NCBI RefSeq assembly: GCF_014641855.1
Contig: NZ_BMII01000006.1
Coordinates: 1-64,000, forward strand
Source of the DNA: Shewanella inventionis
Lineage (GTDB): Bacteria > Pseudomonadota > Gammaproteobacteria > Enterobacterales > Shewanellaceae
Length of the DNA stretch: 64,000 bases
Direction of reading: 5' to 3'
Position 1 is the first letter of the stretch, and each line of letters begins with the position of its first letter. Under the pieces are notes generated by a model, which searched no databases, was not told where the DNA came from, and saw only the letters and a list, made by a program, of their open reading frames with translations. Positions 37,300 through 48,500 of the stretch are shown piece by piece. The translations under genes and the position numbers were made by a program.

Positions 37300-37361
37300 T
37301 TAAACACAGATTTGCTTGTGAGATAGTTGTTGCTGTGGTAACATCCGCGCGCTTTATTTGA

Positions 37362-37386
37362 GTCATTGTTGGTCGAAAACAATGAC
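37362..37386 (+). promoter_or_regulatory. candidate rplY leader hairpin
   Basis: The arms gtcattgtt and aacaatgac form a perfect 9-bp stem with a 7-base loop, ending 36 bases before the rplY ATG. L25 autoregulates its mRNA leader in E. coli and relatives, so this may be the L25 site. Confidence 0.4.
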
Positions 37387-37422
37387 GCCTTCATACTTTA
37401 TTATTTATTAAGTGAGTGACTA

Positions 37423-37710
37423 ATGTCTTACACAATTAACGCACAAACCCGCACTGAAATCGGGAAAGGTTCGAGCCGCCGCCTACGTCATGCTGGTCAA
37501 GTTCCTGCAGTGATCTATGGTGCTGGTCAAGAGCCTGTTTCTATCAAGTTTGCACACAAAGATATCATCAACATCCAATTAAACGATGATTTCTACACTT
37601 CTGATTTAACTATCGTTGTAGATGGTAAAGAAGTTAAAGTACGTGTACAAGCTGTTCAACGTCACGCATTCAAGCCAATGATTGAACACGTTGACTTCAA
37701 ATTTGCTTAA
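37423..37710 (+). CDS. rplY: 50S ribosomal protein L25, short form
   Basis: A 95-residue protein; E. coli L25 is 94. The segment [24 protein letters not shown] is diagnostic. L25 binds 5S rRNA. This is the short form without the CTC C-terminal domain. Single gene with a hairpin in its leader and a strong terminator after it. Confidence 0.96.
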   Translation: MSYTINAQTRTEIGKGSSRRLRHAGQVPAVIYGAGQEPVSIKFAHKDIINIQLNDDFYTSDLTIVVDGKEVKVRVQAVQRHAFKPMIEHVDFKFA

Positions 37711-37721
37711 TCGCTAATTTG

Positions 37722-37749
37722 AAAAAAAGCGCCTAAGGGCGCTTTTTTT
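37722..37749. terminator. rplY terminator, usable from both sides
   Basis: An agcgcc/ggcgct stem with a 4-base loop is flanked by seven A and seven T residues. It lies between convergent rplY and tamB. Confidence 0.92.
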
Positions 37750-37825
37750 GTGTCTTAAATTTAGGCTAAAACCTTAAGTAGCACCTGGATCCCCAATAAA
37801 AATATCTGAGGGCGGAGCCTAGAAC

Positions 37826-40800
37826 CTAGTCGATTTCGAAACTGTAGTAGATATCTAATGACTGGCTCAAGGTACTTGATACACTCTCAAGATACAGTTG
37901 TGATAATAAATAATAGCGTACGGTCATTTCATACCCTGGGTTAAATACCCCAACGCCATACTTAATCATAAGATCGTCGCCAATATAACCACTAACAGCG
38001 ACTTTACCATCATCGTTTGTGTCGAGTTGCACATTAGAAAAACCAAATTTTTCAATTAAGCCCGTTGCTGTATTGCCTATGCTACTCATGGCGCCGCCAT
38101 CAAATTGTGCACCTAGGCTTAAGGCGGCTCCCATCATGAGCGAGTTACTTTGATCATTTGACGTTGAGGTAAACCCTTTCCCAGTTAAGATATAAGAGAG
38201 GACTTCTGCCTGTTCTTTGGTCGGGCTTGAAAACAAGGTTACCGCTGGACGCATTGGCGTTCCGGTGACTCTCACACCTGCGGTAATATCTTCATCTTTA
38301 ATGTCTTTTGTTGCTTCAATGTTGAGGTTAGGCGCTTCTACTGGCCCTACAAATTGCACTTCACCTTTGTCAATGGTTAGCGTTTGCCCCATAAATTTAT
38401 AGGTGCCTTTGTTTACTTTGATGTCACCAAACAACATGGGCGGTTTAAAGGCCTGTTGTTTCAATACGAGGTTACCTTCAAGCTTACCTTGCAAGCCCAT
38501 GCCATCGATGGTGAGGTTTTTACCTACATTAACATTAATATCGGCAATAACGGCATACGGACTAGTTTTGACAACTTGTTCAGAAATTGAATCATTAAAA
38601 ACCACGTCATTTGATACTGCGACACCGCCTTCGGCTAAGGGGACTATTTTAATTTGGCCTGACGGTATGTTCACTTTACCTTTAACTGCAAACTGTTGTC
38701 GGTCGAACGTCATGTTAAGATCGGGAGAAACATTCAAAATGGCCAACGGAGGTTGGATAACGGCCAGGTCACTGCCTTTTACGTCTATATCTCCACTAAA
38801 TTGACCTTGTGGCCAGGCGAGCGTGCCTTGAGCGACAACTTGGCCATCGCCCATGTGCCATTGGCCATTGAGTTGTCCTTGTTGGCCTTCAAGGGCTAAT
38901 GATAAATACAGCTTGTCAATTAGGGTTGGATTTTTTGACAGCGCAAATGCCCCGTCACTGAGTTTGATGTTGCCTGACACACTTGGATCCATTAACGATC
39001 CTGCTAGCGTTAATCGGCTAGACAATATGCCTTCTAGAGTCGCTAGCCGTGGGAAAAACTCACCAAAGGGGGCGAGGTTTAATTCATTTATATTAATATC
39101 ACCTTGCAGGGTCCGGTCTGGTGTAATGTTAACACTGAGCTGGCTTTGCCAATTGGCGATCCCTGCTGAGTCAAAACTTAAGGTGCTGGTAACCTGTTTT
39201 TCATCGAGAGAGGCATGAAATAGCAATTGTTGATAGTCAATGCTAACAGGTTTCGTTTTCGCTCTGGTTAAGGTGATGTTGCCCGGCATTAAGGTAAATT
39301 GTAAATCTGCTGTTGGTTTTTTTCCTTTATTCCAATTCACCTGGCTTGTTAAGGCAGCTTGGCCATTCCAATTCAGTTTTTTGGATAACACAGGTGCAAA
39401 TAATTGCCCAGGATTACCACTAAAGCTGATATTGGCTTGGCCTGTGCTCCCTAAATTGACCTCGTTTACTAAACACAGTGTGTTGTGTGGGTGCACTAAA
39501 CAAAAACGACTAAGGTTACCGCGCTGTTTAATCTGGTCCCAATTGAACTTGATGGGTGTGTCTTGTCGCCATATGCCGAGTACATTTTGCAGGCTGAGTT
39601 GGGTAAACTGCCCATTAAACTGTTGTTTCTCGAGATTACTATTACTGAGCAGCTCAGCATTTAGTATTAAGTCGCCCAAGGTTGTTAATGAAGTTTGTTG
39701 CTTGAGTTGGTCGCCTTCACTGAGCAGGGTTAATTCACTGAGCTTGTTGTTGTTCCAAAATAGTAGGTTGTTTTTAAGCTCAACTCGATAACTGTGTTGT
39801 TCAAATGGACGATAGTTTGCTAGCAGCGTCATGCTGTCTATTTTACTGCCGTTATAGCTGAGTTTATTGATTTGCGCGTCAACATCGACTATTGGGTTTG
39901 CGCTCGTGCCGTTCACATCGACTTTTGCGAAAATATTACCCCGTCCGCCAGCTAGCCATTGGCTTAAATCTGGTACGTTTAACTCAGCGTCGATATCCCA
40001 TATGGTGTCAGCGGTGCCATTTATCAGTAAATTAGCGCCTAGGGCATTCGCTTGAAGGTTATCTGCATTAATTGCTAGGGCCTGATTGACCTCGATGTGG
40101 CCTTGTAAATTTAATGGGTAGCCATTCAACCTACCGGTTAAATTGGCTTTATCTATAGCGACTTTCCACTTTTTATCACCCACATTCCCTTGGCTGCTAA
40201 ACGTACCGCTGAATTTACTTTTAACCGGGTTAAATTGGGTGAGATAGTCAATATGCTGTAATTGAATGTTATCTGTGCTGACGTTGGCTTGCCAAACAAG
40301 GTTATTTTTGTAAGACAGTTGCCCATCAAGATCGATGTTACCTGCAATAGATTGAATATTAAGCTTGTTAACGGTCAGCTTTTGTTGGCGATTATTAATA
40401 TCGGCCACAATGTTTAGATTAGGATGAAAAGGCGTAGTGAGTTGACCCTCAAATTTAGCCACTAAGTCGTTTAGATTACCTTTACTGTTTAATTGTTTAA
40501 TTTGAGCAATATAGTCGGGTTTTTGCAGCGGCCACTGTATGTATGTGTCTTCAAGGGTAACCTGGTAATTAAGTTGCTCAGTGGTGAGATTAATTGTAGA
40601 CGCTAACTTAAAACGATTTTTGCCTTTTGCTAACGCGATGATATTGAGCAGGCTTAAATCTTGTGTTAATTCAAGCCTTAAAGATTGCTTCGTTAACCCA
40701 GGCAGCTCAGTAACTTGATCTATGTTTGCTTGGAGTTTCAAGGTAAGTGGGTAGTGTTCGACAAAGGCAATATCACCAATAATATTGGCATTACCATAGT

Positions 40801-41683
40801 CATGTGTAATGTCGAGTTGAGTAATACCCAGTTGATATTGATTAAAGCTCGCTGCCAGGATGATGTGGCTAAAATTATCTTGGCGCTGGCCAATATTGAG
40901 TTGGCTATTGGTTGCCTCAAATTGCTTAACCTTGATTGGAAAAGGCATGAAAACTTGCGGTAACTTTGCCAGAGGCCATTCACTGTCTTGTGACTGAGGT
41001 GTATCACTGGCGTTATCATCATTTATGGGGATATTAACGATTAACCCCTGGCTTGTTAGGAACTCAACGTGCAAACCACTGTCATTCCAAATGGCTTCTG
41101 TTGCAAGTTGGTCAGCGTGATAACTCATGTCATTAACAGTTACATCGACCTGGTCAAGCGTTGCCTTGTTAACGCTAATACTGATAGGCAGTATTAGTTC
41201 TTGTGGTTTTTCATTTGTTGGTTCATCTAGGTGAGGAGTATCAATCTCGCTGGTTGGGATCTGTTCAGTAACAATATCGACATTGACTTGACTCGCTGAT
41301 AGGTTTGACACGCAAACCTGCTTATTAATAAGGCAGCTAGGTACCCAGTCAAGTTCTACATTTTTAGCATAAACCTCGATCCCGTCCATTTGCCAAGACA
41401 ATTGGTGTAATTTAAGCGCACTGTTCAGCGTACCCGATTGATATTGGGCACTGACATTGCTAACAAATTTATCAACCAAAAATACTGTCACTTTACTGCC
41501 AAAAGGCGTGCCGATAGACACGGCAAATAGCATTAACATAATTAATGGCACATAAATTAGAATGCGGGTGTAAAGCTTAAAGCTGCGCCACATTTTTACA
41601 CCAAGACTCAATGGAGCAGGCTGCTTTGGGGCAGGTTGCTCGAGGCTTGAATGTTCAGTTTGTTGTTGCGACTTATCTATCAT
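37826..41683 (-). CDS. tamB: translocation and assembly module TamB
   Basis: A 1285-residue AsmA/TamB-family protein. An N-terminal membrane anchor (about residues 35-58, YTRILIYVPLIMLMLFAVSI) is followed by a very long beta-rich periplasmic body and a C-terminal DUF490 domain (GDIKVNKGTYKFMGQTLTIDKG). TamB spans the periplasm as a hydrophobic groove and takes part in phospholipid transport and outer-membrane protein assembly with TamA. Its ATG overlaps the tamA stop by four bases (ATGA), so the pair is coupled. Confidence 0.93.
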   Translation of the reverse strand: MIDKSQQQTEHSSLEQPAPKQPAPLSLGVKMWRSFKLYTRILIYVPLIMLMLFAVSIGTPFGSKVTVFLVDKFVSNVSAQYQSGTLNSALKLHQLSWQMDGIEVYAKNVELDWVPSCLINKQVCVSNLSASQVNVDIVTEQIPTSEIDTPHLDEPTNEKPQELILPISISVNKATLDQVDVTVNDMSYHADQLATEAIWNDSGLHVEFLTSQGLIVNIPINDDNASDTPQSQDSEWPLAKLPQVFMPFPIKVKQFEATNSQLNIGQRQDNFSHIILAASFNQYQLGITQLDITHDYGNANIIGDIAFVEHYPLTLKLQANIDQVTELPGLTKQSLRLELTQDLSLLNIIALAKGKNRFKLASTINLTTEQLNYQVTLEDTYIQWPLQKPDYIAQIKQLNSKGNLNDLVAKFEGQLTTPFHPNLNIVADINNRQQKLTVNKLNIQSIAGNIDLDGQLSYKNNLVWQANVSTDNIQLQHIDYLTQFNPVKSKFSGTFSSQGNVGDKKWKVAIDKANLTGRLNGYPLNLQGHIEVNQALAINADNLQANALGANLLINGTADTIWDIDAELNVPDLSQWLAGGRGNIFAKVDVNGTSANPIVDVDAQINKLSYNGSKIDSMTLLANYRPFEQHSYRVELKNNLLFWNNNKLSELTLLSEGDQLKQQTSLTTLGDLILNAELLSNSNLEKQQFNGQFTQLSLQNVLGIWRQDTPIKFNWDQIKQRGNLSRFCLVHPHNTLCLVNEVNLGSTGQANISFSGNPGQLFAPVLSKKLNWNGQAALTSQVNWNKGKKPTADLQFTLMPGNITLTRAKTKPVSIDYQQLLFHASLDEKQVTSTLSFDSAGIANWQSQLSVNITPDRTLQGDININELNLAPFGEFFPRLATLEGILSSRLTLAGSLMDPSVSGNIKLSDGAFALSKNPTLIDKLYLSLALEGQQGQLNGQWHMGDGQVVAQGTLAWPQGQFSGDIDVKGSDLAVIQPPLAILNVSPDLNMTFDRQQFAVKGKVNIPSGQIKIVPLAEGGVAVSNDVVFNDSISEQVVKTSPYAVIADINVNVGKNLTIDGMGLQGKLEGNLVLKQQAFKPPMLFGDIKVNKGTYKFMGQTLTIDKGEVQFVGPVEAPNLNIEATKDIKDEDITAGVRVTGTPMRPAVTLFSSPTKEQAEVLSYILTGKGFTSTSNDQSNSLMMGAALSLGAQFDGGAMSSIGNTATGLIEKFGFSNVQLDTNDDGKVAVSGYIGDDLMIKYGVGVFNPGYEMTVRYYLLSQLYLESVSSTLSQSLDIYYSFEID

Positions 41684-43545
41684 AAATCAGTCCCCATCGT
41701 TAAATGGAAACGGTATGAACGTGCGACAGTTTCGGTTTCTTTTAAACCAAAACCGAGGTCAAGCTTGATTGGGCCAATTGGTGAAATCCAATGTACGCCT
41801 CCACCAACAGAAACCACGGGTTCAAGTTGGCCGGTATCAAAGGCATTACCTGCGTCAACAAAGCTAGCGACCCGCCAGGTTGGAGTGAGATAGTACTGGT
41901 ATTCTATGCTGCCCACGGCTAAGTAACGACCACCGACCACCTGGCGTGACAAGCCATCATCACTGTTGGTGTAGTCGATGTAAGGACCCAGTTCCTGGTA
42001 GCTGTAGCCTCGAATGCTTTGATCGCCACCGGCAAAGTAGCGTAGCGACGGCGGAATTAAACTTATGTCATCTTCGTCAGCGATATTGGCGCCTAAGTCC
42101 ACGCGTGCAACAAAGCGATGGTTATCAAATAGTGTTTCAATCCATTTGAAGCGTGCCTGTAAACGCGCTAATCGAATGGTTGACCCCAATGATGGGTCGG
42201 CATATTCCAGACTGTATGTTTGCCTAAAGCCCGATTTGGGATCTAACGTATTATCGCCGCGTATAGTTTGAGTTAGGTTATAGCCCATTAAATAAAAACG
42301 TGGATCATAGTCTGTGTCTTCTTGCTCATAAAATTCGCGAATAGACTCAACAGAGTAGCCGTATAACCAGTTACTTTTAGATCGTTTTTGTCTTGAAAGG
42401 CCTATCAAGTATTTTTTAGATTCTAATTGACCTGTGTTGTCGAACGAGCGACTTTCTTCATCATAATCTTGTGTTACCCCGTAAGTGTCACGCAGTATGC
42501 CTAATTTTACCTTTAGTTGATCATCTAGTGGATGACTGAGCGGAATGGTGTATGTGGTTAAAATTTTAGGCCGATCTGGTGACCACTCAGCACTGGTTTC
42601 TTGAAAATGGCCATAACGGTTTATTTGCGGTGTTCGCCAAGTTAATCTCACTCTTGGTTCAAAAGTGTCATCGGTGCTGTTGCCTATGTCTGCACCTAAA
42701 CCCACTTCAATCAGGTGGCTTGGTCTTGGGCTTAATTCCACTTTGATCGGGATTAAGCCATCACTGATTTTGTCCACTTGAGGCAATACTTTAATGTTAC
42801 TAAAGTAGCCCGTATCCAGTAGGTTGCGGTTAAATTCAGTTAATTGCTGGGTAGCATAGGGGGCATCTGCTTCAAACGGGATTAACGCGTCGATGACATC
42901 ATCGTTTAAGGTGTTTCCTTCAAAAGTAACATCCCCAAATAAATAGCGTTTACCTGAGTCAAATTGCAAGTTGATTTGTGCGGTATTGATGTCTCGATTA
43001 ATGCTGATTTCAGACTTAGTGTAATGACCATCGAAATACCCCCGAGCCAAGGCTAAGGTCACTAATTGCGATTTTAATGCTTCATAAACACCATGGTTGA
43101 GCGTATCACCTGGCTTAATTTTGAGGCTGTTTAACCATAATGCAAACCTATCATCTTGAAGCATTTCACCTGTAAAGTTGATGTCCACCCACTGAATAAT
43201 TACCGGATCACCGGTGACGATATTGAGATTAAGCTCCCAAGGACCTGAATCAGTTTCTTTTATATCTATGTCAACTATTCCGTGATAATAGCCCATTGAT
43301 TCTAAAGCATCTTGTGTATTGTCATCGACGGTAAATAAAAAGGCTCTGCGCTGCACGTCAGATTCAGGAAGGGTGCCCAAATGGGCAATAATGTTATTCT
43401 CAAGCTTTTTGTTTACCCCTTCAATTTTCACGTTTAGCCAGCTATTTTCTGCCAGCACAACGCCTGACATGAATAGAGCCAAAGAAAAAACAATTAACTG
43501 ACTGAATGTAAATCGTTTAGTGCACAAATTAGGCAAACTTTCCAA
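41680..43545 (-). CDS. tamA: translocation and assembly module TamA
   Basis: A 621-residue Omp85-family outer-membrane protein. A signal peptide ends near VVLAEN (residue 33), followed by three POTRA domains (about 35-270) and a 16-strand barrel with the family motif GGDQSIRGYSYQELGP and GxG..H..SPIGPI near the end. It partners TamB. The start is unusual: no ATG is available before the signal peptide. TTG codons at 43545, 43536 and 43527 are candidates, and GGAAAG sits about 10 bases before the last. Confidence 0.9.
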   Translation of the reverse strand: MESLPNLCTKRFTFSQLIVFSLALFMSGVVLAENSWLNVKIEGVNKKLENNIIAHLGTLPESDVQRRAFLFTVDDNTQDALESMGYYHGIVDIDIKETDSGPWELNLNIVTGDPVIIQWVDINFTGEMLQDDRFALWLNSLKIKPGDTLNHGVYEALKSQLVTLALARGYFDGHYTKSEISINRDINTAQINLQFDSGKRYLFGDVTFEGNTLNDDVIDALIPFEADAPYATQQLTEFNRNLLDTGYFSNIKVLPQVDKISDGLIPIKVELSPRPSHLIEVGLGADIGNSTDDTFEPRVRLTWRTPQINRYGHFQETSAEWSPDRPKILTTYTIPLSHPLDDQLKVKLGILRDTYGVTQDYDEESRSFDNTGQLESKKYLIGLSRQKRSKSNWLYGYSVESIREFYEQEDTDYDPRFYLMGYNLTQTIRGDNTLDPKSGFRQTYSLEYADPSLGSTIRLARLQARFKWIETLFDNHRFVARVDLGANIADEDDISLIPPSLRYFAGGDQSIRGYSYQELGPYIDYTNSDDGLSRQVVGGRYLAVGSIEYQYYLTPTWRVASFVDAGNAFDTGQLEPVVSVGGGVHWISPIGPIKLDLGFGLKETETVARSYRFHLTMGTDL

Positions 43546-43680
43546 AAGTGGTGCGGGTGATGTGTATCACCATAATTAAGTTACTATTGTCGCTATAAAG
43601 ACGAAAAGTCGCAACAATATCATTGTAATAAGTCAGATAAATGGTTACAAAGATATACGTGTATCAAGGACTTGCCGATC

Positions 43681-44715
43681 ATGAATAAATTATATTTAAC
43701 CTTTGCCCTATGTTTAGGCCTTAGCGCTAATAGCCTACTCGCTCAAGAACAAAGCCCGATCACCATTGCTATTCATGGTGGTGCTGGCACCATTAATCCT
43801 GAAAATTTGACCGAAGCACAACAACAAGCATACCGAGATAAGCTGACAGAAGCGGTTAACAGCGGCTATAAGGTATTAGAGCAGGGAGGCGACAGTGTTG
43901 ATGCGGTTAAAGCCGCCATTAACATTTTAGAGAATAGCCCATTATTTAATGCTGGCGTTGGCGCAGTGTATACCTTTGATGGCGGTCACGAGCTTGATGC
44001 CTCAATTATGGACGGTAATACCATGAATGCAGGTGCCGTTGCTGGGGTAAAACACATTAAAAATCCGATTGATTTAGCAATATCCGTCATGCATAAATCT
44101 CCCCATGTCATGTTGTATGGCGATGGGGCAGAGGAGTTTGCCTTAACCCAGCAATTTGACTTAGTGCCTAATAGTCATTTTGATAGCGCGCATCGTTATT
44201 CACAATTGCTTGATGCCAAAGCCAGTATTATGAAGGCCGAACAAGCTAACGGTGGTGATTATCAAGCGTCGGTTAACCACTTAAAGGAGCATTATAAATA
44301 CGGCACAGTTGGCGCTGTTGCGCTTGATAAAAAAGGGAACTTAGCGGCTGGCACGTCAACCGGCGGAATGACGGCGAAACGCTTTGGTCGTATTGGTGAT
44401 TCGCCCGTGATTGGTGCAGGTACTTATGCTGAAAACGGCGTGTGTGCGGTATCGGCAACAGGCCATGGCGAATATTTTATTCGCTACCATGTTGCTGCAG
44501 ACATATGTGCCAAAGTTAAATATCAACAACTAGGCATTAATCAGGCTGCTGATGAAGTGATAAATCAAACACTGTTTAACGCTGGTGGAACCGGCGGAGT
44601 TATCGCTATTGATAACCAAGGCAATGTAGCAATGCCATTTAATACCAGTGGTATGTACCGCGCAAGTCGTACACAAGGACATGCTGTAAACGTGAAGATA
44701 TGGCGCGATAAATAA
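43681..44715 (+). CDS. iaaA: isoaspartyl peptidase / L-asparaginase (Ntn hydrolase), exported
   Basis: A 344-residue plant-type asparaginase. It has a signal peptide (residues 1-22, ending LLAQE), so it acts in the periplasm, unlike cytoplasmic E. coli IaaA. IHGGAGTI opens the mature protein. Autocleavage should fall between G208 and T209 (KYGTVGAVAL), freeing the Thr nucleophile; STGGM and GAGTYA follow as expected. It cleaves isoaspartyl dipeptides and asparagine. A TTG at 43672 is in frame, but the ATG at 43681 suits the signal peptide. Confidence 0.88.
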   Translation: MNKLYLTFALCLGLSANSLLAQEQSPITIAIHGGAGTINPENLTEAQQQAYRDKLTEAVNSGYKVLEQGGDSVDAVKAAINILENSPLFNAGVGAVYTFDGGHELDASIMDGNTMNAGAVAGVKHIKNPIDLAISVMHKSPHVMLYGDGAEEFALTQQFDLVPNSHFDSAHRYSQLLDAKASIMKAEQANGGDYQASVNHLKEHYKYGTVGAVALDKKGNLAAGTSTGGMTAKRFGRIGDSPVIGAGTYAENGVCAVSATGHGEYFIRYHVAADICAKVKYQQLGINQAADEVINQTLFNAGGTGGVIAIDNQGNVAMPFNTSGMYRASRTQGHAVNVKIWRDK

Positions 44716-44918
44716 TCAACCCAATAAAAGATGAAGTTTTAGTAACATAGGCGATTAAGCTAATCGATTAAATTTACTTTCCAGTTGAGTAATTTTGACT
44801 AAACTTAACAAGTAGCCTCAACTCTGGATAATAAATGCATTTTAAACAGCTCTTTGTACCGATAACCTCAAATTTACTTGCAATACACCAACTATTGACC
44901 TGTAAATTGACCTAGCTG

Positions 44919-44957
44919 TTAGCACAAGCTATTAGTACAAGTTATTAGCACAAGTGT
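44919..44957. repeat. three 13-bp tandem repeats
   Basis: The units ttagcacaagcta, ttagtacaagtta and ttagcacaagtgt follow one another. They lie in the 375-base gap between iaaA and the CBS gene. No gene is seen in that gap. Confidence 0.7.
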
Positions 44958-45090
44958 TAAGTTTGAATGTATGGTTTGGAGTGATTGATAAAATCATGGT
45001 TGTTTATTCATCTCCTAACCAGAGCTGAGGTTCAGTAACAAAACAAATGCGACGTTATTAGACGCTACTTATTTGTGCTTTGGGGGTAAT

Positions 45091-45507
45091 ATGGATTCGA
45101 TAAAAATTAACGATCATATGGATAGACATCCAGTTTTATTAACCGCTAACATGTCTCTTGCAATAGCGGTTGAGCAATTATTAAAGAGTAATAAAAGTGG
45201 TGCGCCAGTTGTTAGTGCTAGCGGTGAATTAGTTGGATTTTTATCGCAGCAAGACTGTTTAGCTGTCATGCTAAAAAGCAGTTATCACTGCGACATGACA
45301 AGTACAGTGTCTGACTGCATGAAAAGCCCTGTATTAACCGTTTCACCGGATGAAAGTATTTTAGAATTAGCCGAGCAAATGTTGGGTGCAAAACCTAAAA
45401 TTTATCCAGTAGTTAATGGCGGTAGAGTGGTTGGTACTATTAACCGCACCAACGTATTAAAAGCGATGAACACTTATATGCAGCAGTGTTACTTATCTCC
45501 GGCATAA
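45091..45507 (+). CDS. CBS-domain pair protein
   Basis: A 138-residue protein made of two CBS domains (about 10-65 and 75-130), with SGAPVVSASGELVGFLSQQDCL and PVVNGGRVVGTINRTNVL as the two strand-turn-strand cores. Paired CBS modules bind adenosine nucleotides. With no attached enzyme, its partner is unknown; such stand-alone proteins often sense energy state. GGGGG lies 6 bases before the ATG at 45091; the frame opens 18 bases earlier. Single gene ahead of hrpA. Confidence 0.82.
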   Translation: MDSIKINDHMDRHPVLLTANMSLAIAVEQLLKSNKSGAPVVSASGELVGFLSQQDCLAVMLKSSYHCDMTSTVSDCMKSPVLTVSPDESILELAEQMLGAKPKIYPVVNGGRVVGTINRTNVLKAMNTYMQQCYLSPA

Positions 45508-45585
45508 CAATCGTTAAAATCATTACCATTATGCTGTTTTCCTTGCTAGGATCGCTTTTTTTCGATGTAAGCAAGGGAATCAGAT

Positions 45586-48500
45586 TTGAATTCGGACCTT
45601 CACCCGCTATCTAAGGCGTATCTTAATCTTTGTTATCAAACCGATGCGGCTAAAATCCGTCGTCGTTTATTTCGTATTAATAAAGAGCCCGAGTCTGAAA
45701 AAAAATCTCAAACCATAGCCAAGCTTACCGAGGACGCAGAAAAGGCCTATGCTAAAGCGCAGCAACGTCTGCAAGATCGGCCTGTTATTAGTTACCCAGA
45801 CGAGCTCCCCGTATCGCAAAAACGCGAAGACATCGCTTCTGCCATTGCCAATAATCAAGTTGTAATTGTGGCTGGTGAAACGGGCTCCGGTAAAACCACT
45901 CAGTTGCCTAAAATTTGTTTAGAGTTAGGGCTAGGCACTCGTGGACTTATAGGGCACACACAACCGCGTCGTTTAGCTGCTCGCAGTGTTGCTAATCGTG
46001 TTGCCGACGAGCTTAATAGCCCATTAGGTGACGTGGTTGGTTTTAAAGTGCGATTTGCAGATGCGATAAGCGAAAACAGCTATATAAAGCTGATGACCGA
46101 CGGCATCTTGCTGGCTGAGCTAACATCAGATCGTTATTTAAATCAATATGATGCCATTATTATCGATGAGGCACACGAACGAAGCCTAAACATCGATTTT
46201 ATCTTGGGTTATTTAAAGCAAGTGCTGAAAAAGCGCCCAGATTTAAAAGTCATTATTACCTCCGCCACCATCGATGTAGATCGTTTCTCTAAGCATTTCG
46301 ATAACGCCCCAGTTATTGAAGTGTCAGGACGCACGTTTGCTGTTGAAACACGTTATAGGCCATTGGTGCGCGATAACGATGCCGACTTAGATGTTAGCGA
46401 TGGCATTTTTGCTGCGGTAGATGAACTGATAGCCGAAGGCCCTGGCGATATTTTGATCTTTATGAACGGTGAGCGCGAAATTCGCGACACCGCTGATTTA
46501 TTGCGTAAACAACAATATCGCGATACCGAAATACTACCTTTATATGCTCGTTTGTCTTACGGCGAACAATCGAAAGTATTTAAAAACCATATTGGTCGGC
46601 GCATTGTATTAGCCACCAACGTGGCCGAAACCTCATTAACCGTGCCTGGGATCCGCTATGTGATTGACCCTGGTACGGCACGTATTAGTCGCTACAGCTA
46701 TCGCACTAAAGTACAGCGCTTGCCAATTGAGCCGATATCGCAAGCCAGTGCCAATCAGCGTCAAGGCCGATGTGGTCGTGTTGGTCCGGGTATTTGTATT
46801 CGCCTATACGATGAAATGGACTTTATTCAGCGTCCTGAATTTACCGATCCTGAGATTTTACGTACTAATTTAGCCTCAGTTATTTTGCAAATGTTGGCCA
46901 TTGGTTTAGGCGACATTGCCGGTTTTCCATTTATTCAGCCGCCAGATCAAAAACACATTCGTGATGGCTTTTTATTACTAGAAGAACTACAAGCCGTTAA
47001 AAAGCAACGTGGTGAGTTAGTATTAACCCCATTGGGCAAAGATTTAGCTAAAATTCCACTTGATCCTCGTTTAGCCAGAATGGTTATTGAGTCAAATAAG
47101 TTAGGTTGTTTACATGAAACCTTAGTGATCACCTCTGGGTTGTCTATTCAAGATCCCCGTGAGCGTCCGATTGATAAAAAACAAGCGGCCGATGAGTGTC
47201 ATCGACGTTATGCTGATAAAGACTCCGACTTTGTCAGTTGGATAAAACTGTGGGATCACGTTAAAGACCAAAAGCATGAACTGTCGGCGAGCCAATTTAG
47301 AAAACAATGTAAAGATGAGTATTTAGCCTATTTACGTGTTCGCGAATGGCAGGATTTGTATACCCAAGTTAAGCAAGCCGTCCACGAACTTAAGTGGCGT
47401 GTGAGCGACAATGCTGCAAGTTATGAGCAATTACACAAAGCCTTGTTATCAGGTTTGCTCAGTCACATCGGTTTTAAAGGTGAAAACAACGAATATTTAG
47501 GTGCCCGTAATCGTAAGTTCTTTGTGTTTCCTGGATCGCCATTAGCCAAAAAAGGCCCTAAATGGATTATGGCAGCCGAACTCACAGAAACATCGCGTTT
47601 GTTCGCCCGTTGCTGCGCCAAAATAGAGCCTGAATGGCTCGAGTCTTTAGCCAGTCATTTAGTGAAAAAGAACTACCTAGAACCCCACTTTGAAGCCAAA
47701 GCGGGCAGTGTAGTCGCGCTTGAAAACCAAGTGCTATACGGCTTAACCATCGTTAATCGTCGCCGGGTGCAATATGGGCCAATTGATGCAGTTGAGGCGC
47801 GTGAGATTTTTATTCGTAGTGCATTAGCAGAAGGGCAATTACAAACCAAAGAGGCCTTTTTTGTTAATAACCAAAAACTGCTTAACGACATTGAATCGTT
47901 AGAGCATAAGTCGCGTCGCCGTGACATTTTGGTGGATGAACAAGTGCTAGTGGATTTTTATGAGCCTTTAGTTCCGGCGGGTATTTACAATGCGCCACTT
48001 TTTTTCGCCTGGTGGAAAAAAGCACGCCAAGAAACTCCTGACTTACTCGATTACAGCCAAGCATTATTAATGCAGCGTAGTGCTGATCATATTTCGGCAC
48101 TGGACTTCCCTGACGTGTGGCATAAGGCCAATTTGGCCTTGCAAGTCAGTTATCATTTTGAACCAGGCAATGTCGACGATGGTGTGTCGGTGCACATCCC
48201 GGTAGCGCTGATAAATCAAATCGACGACAGTGACTTTGATTGGTTAGTACCAGGACTGCGTGAAGAAAAGCTGGTGGCCTTGATTAAGTCACTACCGAAA
48301 AATTTACGCCGCAATTTTGTGCCTGCCCCCGATTATGCCAGGGCCTGTTATCAAGCAATGAAACCCTTTGAATTGCCAATGATAGAGTCAATGTGTAAGC
48401 AACTGCTGCGCATGAGCGGTGTGCGTATTACTGCTGATGACTTTGACTTAACCCAATTAACTGAACATCTTAAAATGAACTTTAAGATTGAAGATGATAA

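Noticed and set aside
38217..40963. Several 60-180 codon plus-strand frames inside tamB
   Set aside because: They mirror the tamB coding frame and have no start signals of their own.
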